From the NCBI GenBank assembly GCA_003254885.1, contig QANT01001693.1, positions 1-64,000 on the forward strand: a stretch of DNA of 64,000 bases, in the 5' to 3' direction. The notes under the pieces were generated by a model. That model had not been told where the DNA came from. It saw nothing but the letters and a program-made list of their open reading frames with translations, and did not search any database. The stretch comes from Purshia tridentata (taxonomy: Eukaryota > Streptophyta > Magnoliopsida > Rosales > Rosaceae). Below are positions 38,661 to 49,413 of this stretch, piece after piece (the first letter of the stretch is position 1; each line of letters starts with the position of its first letter). The translations under genes were made by a program, and so were the position numbers.

Positions 38661-41111
38661 AAGAAAAGGATATGAGCTTTTAGGATGAGGTTAAAGTAAA
38701 ATATAATGATTAGTTAAAATTAATTTATTAAGTCAGTGAATGCGAATGTAATATTTTTAATTTTATGGAATAATAATGAGGTGGGCAAGCAACCAAATCT
38801 GGGAAGATGGTTGTTGAATGGTGTATAAAGGTTAGAGAACCACCTTCACCACCGTTACTACTTTTATTATAAGCCTTCCCATAAAATAAAAAAAACGAAA
38901 CCAAGTAAAAATGAAAAACAAAAGCATATAAATAATTATTATTCTACATGTCAAATCCTTTTTTTTATATACTTAAAGTATGAATAAATATTTGAAATAT
39001 ATTCTACCTTGCAGAGAGCTTTGACTAAGTCAGCTACTTGCAACTACTTGATATAATTATATCAGAATCTGGGGTTATTATTGAAGAACCTCAGAGAATC
39101 TTTCAGTCTTCATCTCTCTGTAGAAAAATGTAGAAGGAAAATCATGACATTTCTCCTGTTATCAAATACTTTATACCAGTTAATTACCTGATATTTTTTT
39201 CTCCCACTACTTTTTAACTCTTCCAAACAACCTTCTTCTTCTTCCTACTTTCTATTTTCTTTAATGGAAAATAACTGTTTGGAAGGATGAAGAAGAAAGA
39301 AATCTTTACAAACTTTGTTTGGATAGATCAGTTCAACAACAACTAGGTTAGCTGCAACCATCAAAACTAAAAAAGAACCAACATCATATATATATATTAA
39401 ACATTTAAACCCCATATTTAACCCATCCTTTTGAACATTTATAATACAATATTTAATCATATTTAAATCACCCAACTTGGGTTGTAGCTAAATATATTCG
39501 CTGATTTATATTATGTTCTTTCTTGATAAATATATTATACATTTAGTTTTGCAAAACTAGCTAGTGAGTACGATCTCCTACAAAACAAAACCCTAACCTA
39601 TAAATTAACCCCATTCTCACGTCTCCTAGCCTGTTAAAACTCGACACATGATGTACTTCCGAGTGCATGCTTTTAACCCTCGTTGACCCATTTTGATCCT
39701 ATTCACTAAATCTTACCTAGCATAAATATTTTACACGTCTAGGTAGTACTTATGGACCATATTGTAATTAATTGGCACTCATATTTGTACTAGCCTAATA
39801 AATTATTCTGTTCGATCATTATTTCTTGTAATGACAAAAACTTACCTATCATAGAAGAGATGTATTACATTTTTACATTAATTATGTGACTAGCACTAAC
39901 CAATAAACACGAGACACGAGTTGTACATATATAGGTGTAGGTTGTTGTAAGTTTATCTCCTCTAATTAATCGAAATATAACCCGCATAAGTACTGGATCC
40001 ACAAAGATCGATGTAGGTTGGTGTATGTTCATGGTACAAATTGGGAGTGCTTTTGTAAAAAATACTATTATCACCTAAAAAACCTCTTCAAGTAGTTAGT
40101 TTGTCAAACTGTGACAAGTATGGAATGTGTCTTATATTGAAAATTTATAACATTTTTTCTTTATGGTATCAGAGTAAGTTCACTTATGTGTGTAGGTTGA
40201 GTGGCCACATGTGCTACACGTCATCTAATATGAGTTTTTTATGTATTTAACTTAAATGAAACTATACATATGCGGAAATATATGAGAATGTAGAGTGAGT
40301 TGTCTTACCATGAAAAATTATAACCTTACATAAGTGCTTATAATAGTCTTACGCTTATAAAGAAAAATTGAAGCATTCAAATCCAAAATAAATATAGGAG
40401 AAGAAATCCAAGACTTTTATAAGCACTTACATACATAACACTATATACATAAGACAATGTACTCTATATATATGGGACAATATACCGTACATTCTTACGC
40501 AAACACTAAAACAATACTTTTGATTACTTGATAATATTTTGACCAAATTACACTTTTGGTCCTTGCACTTTAACAAAAATTTCACTTTACTCCTGTTCTT
40601 TTAATTTTTATTCTCAATGTCTCAAATATTATTCACTCATATGAATATACCTTGCCTTTTACTAATTTGGTCCCGTTCTTTCAAATTTTATTCTTGTACA
40701 TATGAATATATATGATGATTTATGGTGATCTACAAAAAAAAGAAAAAAAGAATACAAATGATCATGGGGCTTTTTATCAGCTTAGGATATATATGCATCC
40801 ACGTGGCGCTCATTAGTCTCAAATCAATTACCTAATTATATGTCTTATTTAAGTTACTTGGACCTGTGAAACTGCTTTTGTTTTGTTTTTAACGAACTGT
40901 ATGTGGGCGCCATCTCCGCCAACTACAAAGATTAAGTAAGATCGAAAATTTTGGGTTGATGGGACCTCCATCATTTTCAAACAACCTGTACCTCACACAC
41001 AAAAAGGTTGCAATTTGTAATGCATCACAACACAAATCTTATAATTCATTTCCACCGTTCGATTAATCATTCATGGGATCTTTGTTGATGCTTCATTTTC
41101 GCCAGTAATAT
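38661..41111. other. Intergenic, repeat-derived in part, no gene seen
   Basis: At 40164-40174 the word TGGTATCAGAG matches the usual copia primer-binding site, but I could not find LTR ends. At about 40543-40690 the words 'ttttggtccttgcac' and 'tttggtcccgttc' belong to a phrase often seen in plant repeats. No coding gene. Confidence 0.4.
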
Positions 41112-41293
41112 TATTTATACACACTTATTATATTTATTAATTATTTTATATGATAATTGGTGTTGTCATGTCATATGTAAATAATTAAAATTTAAAATTT
41201 GTGTTAACTCATTTTTATTAATTAAGACAACATAATCACATTAATTACCATATAAAATGATTAACAAATATAATCAATTAAATATATACAAAT
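41112..41293. mobile_element. MITE-like inverted-repeat element
   Basis: The left arm (41112-41165: 'acttattatatttattaatt', 'attttatatgataatt') matches the reverse complement of the right arm (41230-41293: 'attgattatatttgttaatc', 'attttatatggtaatt') over about 50 bp. The whole is about 180 bp and non-coding. The ends and target duplication are unclear because the flanks are AT-rich. Confidence 0.55.
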
Positions 41294-42917
41294 ATCCTAT
41301 TCTGTGCGTTATTTCGGAGCCATAAAGCGCACAGTTTTCATAAGTTACGGTGTAGACTCGACAAAGACCAGAATAAATAACTACTTGGTGATCCGTAGAC
41401 AGCGGAGGTACGGAGGTAGGATGAAAGTGGGCTGAGCTGGCTGGGCCAGAATATTTTTTCTTGATGTGGGCTGGTTGGGCTTTCAAATATACTTTTGAAT
41501 GTTTTGTGGATGATGGGTTGGGCTCTGGCCCAGCCAATCCTTGAAGTAATTCAACAAATCCTTCGTATTATATCATATGACTTAAATGATCAAAACACCC
41601 AATGCATTTTTTTATTCTTTATTTTCTTCAAATTATAAATAAACTCACTTTTTATAATTGATACAACTCAATCCATATATTATACGCTACAATTTTTCCA
41701 TGAGCATTTGAACGCTCCTTCTTGGCCGTTCGAATGCCCAATATAAGTATTAGTTAATTACAAACATATCTGATTGGCCTCTTATCAGAATTTTGTTCGG
41801 CACGAGTTTAAACTCATTTTGGATGCAAATTATGTTTGTCTTTCTTACTTCTGTTGCCTTCTATTTGTTTTTGACTTTAATCTTATAAATCTTGAGCCTA
41901 ACTTTCTTAAAAAACAGTATTATTGAATAAAAATTATATAATGAAAAAAGCATAATTGTCCCCGTGATTGTGACGATAAGGCTAATGAATATTTGAGGTT
42001 ATCTTTTTAGCTTGTTGAGTTTTTATATTTGTAAATACTAAATATATAGTGGGAATGTTTTCTTTTATCACTGCCCCAAAATATTCCTCAAATCAGAATT
42101 TCTTTAACACCACTCAGTAGCATATTTTCTTTTGTCTTCTCTTTTTTCCCTTTAATTATTTTGGTGGTTTCCTCTCTGGTGTTATTCCATGCCAGCCATC
42201 TACAATCCAAACAGCCCAAAAGATGGATGCGAAAGAAGTTGAATTAGCTGTACATCATTGACGAGAAAAGTTATATGATCAAAATTTAGAGTTAATTAGG
42301 TTATTTAGGTCTCTCAGAAAAATAGTGTTTAGATGAAATCCGGATTTCAAATTTGTTGTTAAGTCCCTTTTTCATTTGCAATTAAGTCATTTTTTAAATG
42401 CCACAACAAATTATTAATTACAGGTAAGCATTTTTTTTCTTGAAAATTTAAATATTGTCAATATTCAGAATTATCATTTCCTAATTTTAAGCTAATAATT
42501 ATCGTTATTGTGTAGATATTGTTCAACATTATTATTTTTTATTTAAACAGCAACATTATTTTATTTTGAATTTCAATTAATGCATGAAATAATTATCATC
42601 AGAATATATCTCTTCTTATTTTTACATATATATGTTCCCTCCCTTTAATTACATCTCTCCCTCTCTCTGCTCTGCGTTTCTCTCACTCTCTCTGTGTTTC
42701 TCTCTCTCCGCACATGAAACGCTTGTACTAGATTCATGTGCTTTACCAAAAATTATGAATGGGATATTAGTTCATATTATTGCCGAATTGCACCAATCTT
42801 CTACTACTACTAGCAATATCAAACTCCTTGTACTGCCAATTGTACAATCATGCGTGAGCTGTGTAGTTTACTGCGTGGCACCTCAATTTATATATAGCCA
42901 TGTAAGTCAATACCATA
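41294..42917. other. Intergenic, no gene seen
   Basis: AT-rich sequence with a CT-rich patch at about 42655-42710. No convincing frame or repeat. Confidence 0.45.
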
Positions 42918-43148
42918 TTTGATGTCCTTTATATGGTGCATGAACATACTCCTCTCATTTTGTTTCTAACTTTGCACCACCATTTTTTGGAGTCTTTCAT
43001 GAGTATATACAGGGTGAAAGTACCAATCTGCTTTGATGTCCTTAATATGGTGCATGAACATAGTGCTCCTCTCATTTTCTTTCTAACTTTGCACCACCTT
43101 TTTTTGGAGTCTTTCATGAATATATACAGGGTGTAAGTACCAATATGC
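42918..43148. repeat. Diverged tandem duplication, unit about 114-117 bp
   Basis: 42918-43031 and 43032-43148 both start 'tttgatgtcctt.atatgg' and end 'gtaccaat.tgc'. They differ by a few substitutions and a 3-bp insertion. The end of the second copy leads into the 31-bp minisatellite. Confidence 0.9.
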
Positions 43149-43165
43149 ATATGAGTACAAATATA

Positions 43166-43412
43166 ATGTACCAACTCACCTATTGGTAAAATTAAAATGT
43201 ACCAATCCATGTGTTGGTATAATTAAATATACCAATCCATTTACTGGTACATTTAAAATGTTTCAACATTGTTATTGGTACAACTAAAATGTATCAATTC
43301 AGATATTGGTACAAATAAAATATACTAACCCCATATTGGTTAATGTATCAATAAGTAAACAAGTACAAATAAAATGTATCAATTCACGTACTAATACATG
43401 GAACACGTACTT
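43166..43412. repeat. 31-bp minisatellite with internal inverted repeat
   Basis: About eight diverged units, each close to 'atgtaccaatccatgtgttg' plus 'gtataattaaa', at a spacing of 31 bp (43166, 43197, 43228...). Many units contain TACCAAT and its complement ATTGGTA, so single strands could fold into serial hairpins. Confidence 0.85.
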
Positions 43413-43516
43413 AAGAATTTTTAAGAGTTTGGATTTAAAGTATGTTAGATATTAGGTTGTAGGATATATGAACATTTTGGAGCTTGTAGTTTATGTTTTA
43501 AATTTAAATTAGGGTA

Positions 43517-43873
43517 TAAGTTTGAGATTAAGGTTTAGATTTAAGTTTACAGTTTAAATTTCATAATTAGTGGGATTTTAAAATTCAAATATAAGTTTAG
43601 GATATAAATCCCTTAAATTGTGGGATTTGAAATTTAATGAAATCTAGTTCCAACCATTAAAAATTGCAAAAATAGGGNTAAGTTTGAGATTAAGGTTTAG
43701 ATTTAAGTTTAGAGTTTGAATTTTGGCCCAAAAAAAAAAGTTTAGAGTTTGAATTTTCATAATTTGTGGGATTTTAAAATTCAAATATAAGTTTAGGATA
43801 TAAATCCCTTAAATTGTGGGATTTGAAATTTAATGAAATCTAGTTCCAACCATTAAAAATTGCAAAAATAGGG
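43517..43873. repeat. Near-identical direct repeat joined by an N
   Basis: Copy 1 is 43517-43677 (161 bp), an N stands at 43678, and copy 2 is 43679-43873 (195 bp). The copies differ by a few substitutions, one T, and a 33-bp insertion in copy 2 that is itself a 15-bp insert plus an 18-bp target duplication. Confidence 0.9.
43725..43739 (+). mobile_element. Tiny poly(A)-tailed insert with 18-bp target duplication
   Basis: The insert is ggccc followed by ten A. The 18-bp sequence gtttagagtttgaatttt stands on both sides (43707-43724 and 43740-43757). The first copy of the surrounding repeat shows the uninterrupted site. It fits an extremely 5'-truncated retroposon insertion. Confidence 0.65.
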
Positions 43874-45322
43874 AAACTAGCTAATGACCATCTGCAACTA
43901 AAAGAATATAAAATAACCGATTTAAGGAATTTACAGTTTGGTAACTCTTGTTTCTTTTGGGGTATTCCATGCTGAATTTTCGTCAAGACTCACCTAACCC
44001 CAATACCCAAAATTAAGTTTTAAACTTTTAATACGATTGGACATCACCCACAGCTTCTTTTCATCTTTCATTCTGACTTTTTTGACTTAAGATGTCAATT
44101 AACTCTTTAATAACCCTAATTTATAATTAAGGCGAATGATCTAATAACTATTAGCCCAATAATGCTTGTAAGGAGTCAGAGGCACATCACTCCACCGTTG
44201 CAAGAAAGTATAGAAGTGATATAGATCCTGTCCAGCTACAATGCTGCTCAGTAGGAACCATTCTCCCTAAAGTTAGAGAAGTTTCTCTATTTGCATACAC
44301 AAACTTTATCTTTCTCACGCGTAGCTTTCACTCTCAATATATAGTTGGTTGGACTATTTTGCATCTAGCCCTTTTTCAGTTGTCAAAAATCAATTGTGGA
44401 AAAGACAGCTAGGAAAGTTAGAAAACTAAACTTCAACTACTAATCTATGGGGCAGAGAACAATAGGGTCATGGTGTGACATGCTCTCGGATGCTCTAATT
44501 TGTCTATGTTGTTCCTAAAATTAGGTGCTGTAATGCTCATTATTCATTTTCATGGACGTGTTGGACGAATCTCAACCATGAAGTCCAGTTTTATTTGCAC
44601 CAAATATCTTATGATTTGCCTCTCTGAATTTGATTTTTTTAGGTTTTTATATAATTCAACAAATTTCAAAATGAAGCCCTTTATCTTGTGGTCATCGTAC
44701 ATTCTTTTATTTTAATAGTCTGTTGCATTTCTATAAGGTCTGCTTTCTCTAAGGTTTAGTTTTTCACTAATTATCTACTTTCTTCAAGGTATTGTTATAT
44801 AACTTTATTACACATTCATGTAGAGGTTTTCATAGTTATGATTGTTTCTTGTTGAAGCTTTTTTGTTTATTTCTTTTGCATTAATTAGTAAGTTGATTTT
44901 TTATTGCCTACTATGTATGTATTCGATCAAAACATTCATTGAGAATGTTTAGTTCGGGAATGTGTGTTTTTCATGCTATTAGTTCTGTATTAGTTGTCTA
45001 TATTAGATGAGTTATATTTCTCTCTTTGCATTATGTATATTTCTTATATATTTATTTTGATAAATATGTGACTTTTTCCTCAAGTTAAGGACTCTTGTTT
45101 GCACACACGCCCATCTTGCCTTATATCAGTTTTATGGTATCAGAACTTGTGTCTTACAACTCTTACAAATTAAAAGCCCAAAACCTAAATTTTTTCCCTT
45201 CTTGCCGCAAACTCTACACACTTCTAATTCTTCATCTTCGTTCTCATCATGTTGTTCTCTGCTGGCTCGTTAACCCCTGTATCGATCTGAAGCCACAGCC
45301 TCCTCCAGTACCTTAAAAGTAT
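43874..45322. mobile_element. Probable copia-type LTR remnant with primer-binding site
   Basis: TGGTATCAGA at 45135-45144 matches the tRNA-iMet-type primer-binding site of copia elements. It lies six bases after a TATATCA that could end an LTR at 45128, and is followed by a pyrimidine-rich leader. The left LTR end is not resolved (the stretch from 43874 may include unrelated DNA), and no gag-pol frame remains. Confidence 0.4.
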
Positions 45323-45478
45323 AACCTACACCAAAATTTGAGATAAGAAACCTGAAAGTACTGAATAAAAAACCTACACAAAAATTGAAATAGAGAACCT
45401 ACATAAAATTTGAAATAGAAAACCTACACAAATTTTGAAATAAAATTCCTACACAAAATTTGAACCTACACAAGTTTG
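45323..45478. repeat. 25-bp minisatellite
   Basis: About six units of 'aacctacacaaaatttgaaa' plus 'tagaa'. Starts at 45371, 45396, 45421 and 45446 are exactly 25 bp apart; the outer copies are more diverged. Confidence 0.85.
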
Positions 45479-46808
45479 TAACACCAAAGACATAATAAGG
45501 CACCTGATAAGCATAACTAATAAGGGTTTTAAGATCGACACTGTGAAATGTTGTTTCATTCGAATTTGGATCCACTGTACGTTATTCTCTTGTGTGTTAA
45601 TTTTATACTAATCAATCAAAACTATGTGTGTTAATAATCACCCTTCAAAGATCATCCCTGAAAAATTACTTAAATCAAAAATTATTTGGTCATGTTACTA
45701 TTATATATAAAATAAACATACGGTTAGTAACAATTAGATTTACTTTTTTATATTCAATAATAGTTACATAATTAATCAAATGTTTCTGATTTAGTTACTT
45801 TTTTTGTAGAGATATCTCTAAATCATGATCTAAAATGAATGGCTTCGATTATAGACCTACACTCTAAAACAACGTAATTTTTATTGATTAGTATGAAATC
45901 ATCATAAAAGAATATTAGTAGATGATCCAAATCCGTATCAATCATAGTAACCACGCCATAGAAGGTACCTTAATTTCAGATCCTAAATGAATCTCTGAAA
46001 TTATGGGATCTGTCAAGAAGAAAAAACTGCAGTAAACGAAAAATTAGAAAATGGCACAATTTGTAAATAATGGGACTCTAAAGTCTAATTGGTATCTTAG
46101 GTGCCCTAGGATTTTAAATCTGGACTTTACGTATTAAAAAATACTAATAGTATTAGACTATAAAATATCAATCTACCGGGAAAAATCCAAATGACCCTAG
46201 TTTTAAGTCCAATAAGCCCCTCTCTAAATATGTTTTTTTTAGCTCATTCAATATCTGCTCTAAATATGTTTTTTTTTTTTCTCTTTCAATATCTGCTCTA
46301 AATATGTTTCGAGTCTTTTGACCAGATCCCAGTTAGCAGTTTAATTCAAAAGAGTCTCTGTTGCTTTAGGTCAAACCCATATAAAATTCTACAAGGTGGT
46401 CCTAAATCCTAATATATAGCTGCATTATATAAGAAGATGTTCGTGGGTCATATGATTTTATGAAAAAAGTGGAGGAATTTGAGGGTTGACTTGTCTTTGG
46501 GATCTTCCACACATGACCCGAGACTTTGACCATCTACTAAAGGTTTGACTCACTGTAGACATTACAGCTAGCTGCATATTTTATAATTATTACTTTTTTT
46601 TCATGAGCTAGCCAGCAGGCAGAGGCACAATGGCATTGGATGGATAGCCTGGGCTGTAGCCTGTAGCCCGGACAAACCCAATTAAATTTAAAATTTTTTT
46701 ATGTAAATTTGGGCCTAAATTGTTTTTCTAAGTTTTTAATAAGACTGATTTTATTTAAAATTTCAACAATTTAAACCATCTTATTTTTAAGTTTTTATTA
46801 AGAAGCAA
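45479..46808. other. Intergenic, no gene seen
   Basis: AT-rich. At about 46213-46307 'ctctaaatatgttt' occurs three times at roughly 45-48 bp spacing with T runs between. No coding frame. Confidence 0.45.
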
Positions 46809-46817
46809 AAAGTTGAG

Positions 46818-47049
46818 GGCCAGGTTATTCCGATCACCCTCTATTACTGAGTTGAACATTCTTAAGACATTCGACAATAGTCTATCAAAATGTTTGTGTT
46901 ATTTCAGTGGTCAACTATTGAATTTTTTTGTATATTTGTACTATTCGACAATAGTCTACCAAAATAATACAAATATTTCGGTAGACTATTATCAAATGTT
47001 CTAAAAATGGTCAACTTAACAATAGAGGATGGTCGAAATAACCTGCCCC
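46818..47049. mobile_element. MULE-type MITE with long terminal inverted repeats
   Basis: The 232-bp element has inverted arms of about 65 bp: left 'ggccaggttattccgatcac', right (complemented) 'ggggcaggttatttcgacca', continuing through 'ctctatt', 'agttga' and 'aatagtcta'. The 9-bp sequence AAAGTTGAG flanks both ends (46809-46817 and 47050-47058). Long arms, ends starting with G and a 9-bp duplication fit Mutator-like MITEs; an 8-bp reading (hAT-like) is possible because of a shared G. Confidence 0.85.
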
Positions 47050-47183
47050 AAAGTTGAGAGGCAGGGCACTTGGCAACCCTTTTGTTAAGGATCCGAACCT
47101 TAAATACATAGTCCTATTAAACTTCAGGCCAAGCCCAAAAGCCCAATTGAAACTGGTGACAGTTTATTGACATGTGTTTCACT

Positions 47184-47323
47184 TGCATGGTTACAGGTCT
47201 TTTATGCTGTTACACTTGTGATACATGCAAAAACATATCTCTCACCATGCACACACCCAAATATGCAGTTCTACAGTGCTTACATCATTTTCACATGAGG
47301 TGCTTACATCATTTTCACATGAG
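47184..47323 (+). promoter_or_regulatory. RY motifs and 24-bp repeat upstream of SDH2-3
   Basis: CATGCA (RY element, target of B3 seed factors such as ABI3) occurs at 47224 and 47246, and its complement TGCATG at 47184, all within 165 bp of the ATG. A perfect 24-bp tandem pair (47276-47299, 47300-47323) and a GA run (about 47329-47346) follow up to the start codon. Arabidopsis SDH2-3 is controlled by RY-type elements in maturing seeds. Confidence 0.6.
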
Positions 47324-47347
47324 AAAGAGAGAGAGAGAGAGAGAGAG

Positions 47348-49413
47348 ATGTCAAAGACTTTTCTCCGCCATGGATACAACAAGTTAGCTCGTATGCTAGG
47401 CAGAGCTGACCAAAAGAAGCAAAGTTTTCCTGTGTTGGAAGGCCACCCTGTTGCACAAGAACATGCAAAAAGAGCTGTTGAGGCCCATGAAACTATCAGA
47501 AGCAAACCCAAAGCGCTGAAGGAGTTCAAGATTTATAGATGGAACCCTGACCATCCCAACAACAAGCCCTTCCTTCACTCTTACTTTGTAGACCTCTCCA
47601 ACTGTGGTCCCATGGTAAGTTTGCTCTGCTTGTACAGTTTTATTTGCTTGATAGACAACTTAATTAAGGGAAATTTCTTGGGCTTGAAATTGGTCTTGCA
47701 GGTAGCCAGATTTTGTTGTTTGATACATTTTTCTTGCATTCTTTTTTTGGTGCATTGGCAGTGGTTTCCAAAGAATAAAGTTATTTGGACAACCTTTATT
47801 GACACCTCTCTAGAGATGAACCTACTTAGATGGGTGCCACATAGGTGGGTTAGAAATGGTCAATGGTTAGTAAAGTAAGAGTGGTTCAGACAGTATTATT
47901 GGGTGTGCAAAACTTAGAAAGTGGTAAAGTTTTAAAGTGTAGTGTGCAAGGGTCAATTAGGGTCTGAATTGGGTATTCTAGAAGAAATTTGGACCTTTTT
48001 TGATAAACCAAATCGGCCTTTGCAAGTATATTTGAACTGAATGCTCAATTTTGGGATATTGTTAGGTTTTGGATGCATTACAGAAGATAAAAGCAGAGGA
48101 TGATTCAAGCTTGAGCTATAGGAGGTCATGCAGGGAAGGAATATGTGGGTCATGTGCCATGAACATTGATGGGACCAACACTGTGGCCTGCCTCAAGCCC
48201 ATAGAAGCAGACACATCCACAGCCACTACTATAACCCCTCTGCCTCACATGTTTGTCATCAAAGATCTGGTTGTTGACCTCACCAATTTCTATCAGCAGT
48301 ACAAGTAAGAGCAGCACTTATTTCTTAATTTGATCCTTAGTCCACAGTCACCATCATCTATCAAAGCTTGCATAATATCATGTTTTCAGATCTTAAATTA
48401 AATCATGTCCTCTTTGCATTATTATTTTTATACGAATTGATTCGAATTTGGAAGATCTCCCAACAAAATGGAGAGAAATATCACTAAACTAATAGCCAAT
48501 GTCTAAATAAATGTCTTTTGGTCAGACCAAATAATTTATCTACCTTCCTAAAGGTTTTTTGGCTGTTGCACTACCATCCTATGTTAGTGGACATCTTTTA
48601 TATTAGATTGGTCCTAACTTGAACTTGCCATCCTATGTTAGTGGACATCTTTTATATTAGATTGGTCCTAACTTGAACTTCCTATGCATCAACTTCTTTA
48701 ATATAAGTTACTCTATTGTTGTGTGTTGATGTTACTTTCCATGTACCAAACAAAGAAAGGGGTTAATTCCAACCTAATCCAACATAGTTCTAAGTTAATT
48801 TGAATCTTCATAGATCATATTTGGGATGGCTAGGTTGATTGAGCCATGGCTGAAGACAAGAAAGGCCCCAGAGGATGGTCGAGAGCATAGGCAATCGCCT
48901 GTGGATAGGAAAAGGCTTGATGGGCTTTATGAGTGTATACTTTGTGCTTGTTGTACTACTTCCTGCCCTTCCTACTGGTGGAACCCCGAGTAGTTCCTCG
49001 GACCTGCTGCATTGCTCCATGCTTATCGATGGGTCACTGACAGGTAACCTTTGTCTGAACCCCATTTATTTATAACAAGTAATAAACTGTCGTATAATCT
49101 GTCACATTGGTTAAGGAAAAGAGTTAGTGCCTCTAATATATTCTTTATCGGATAGTACTATAATACTATATATTGTGGAAGTTTATGTTTGTGTGGTGAT
49201 CGACGGATTGGGTCTTCCTTTGGCAGTCGGGACGAGTTCACTGAGGAACGATTGCAGGCGTTGACGGAAGACCACAAGAGGTTATATAGATGCAGGACTA
49301 TAAAGAATTGCACAGCCACCTGCCCCAAGAGCCTCAATCCTGCTGATGCCATTAACAAAATGAAGACCAAGCACCTGTTGTCTCAGCCAGTCGAAATGGC
49401 TGAGAGCCTGTAA
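47348..49413 (+). CDS. SDH2-3: Succinate dehydrogenase iron-sulfur subunit, SDH2-3 type, with in-frame stop
   Basis: Four exons: 47348-47614, 48066-48304, 48834-49043 and 49227-49413 (903 nt, 300 codons plus stop). All junctions are GT-AG and keep the frame. This subunit of mitochondrial complex II passes electrons from FAD to ubiquinone. The 2Fe-2S ligands (C111, C116, C119, C131) and the motif [12 protein letters not shown] (203-214) are present, and [13 protein letters not shown] in exon 4 completes the 3Fe-4S site. Codon 222 (48991-48993) is TAG where the family has Glu in [14 protein letters not shown]. Translation would stop after 221 aa, before the last cluster ligands. The 78 codons after the stop are otherwise intact. 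The SDH2-3 assignment rests on RY motifs and on the gene neighbourhood. A point nonsense allele, a young pseudogene or a base error are all possible. Confidence 0.88.
48574..48680. repeat. Perfect 53-54 bp tandem duplication in SDH2-3 intron 2
   Basis: Copies at 48574-48626 and 48628-48680, starting 'ccatcctatgttagtggaca' and ending 'taacttgaactt', read the same at a period of 54 bp. Confidence 0.9.

Noticed and set aside
40164-40174. TGGTATCAGAG, copia primer-binding-site word
   Set aside because: No LTR end or leader could be placed next to it; noted in the spacer entry but not called as an element.
42929-43210. 93-aa frame with two near-repeats
   Set aside because: It is just the translation of the 114-bp tandem duplication.
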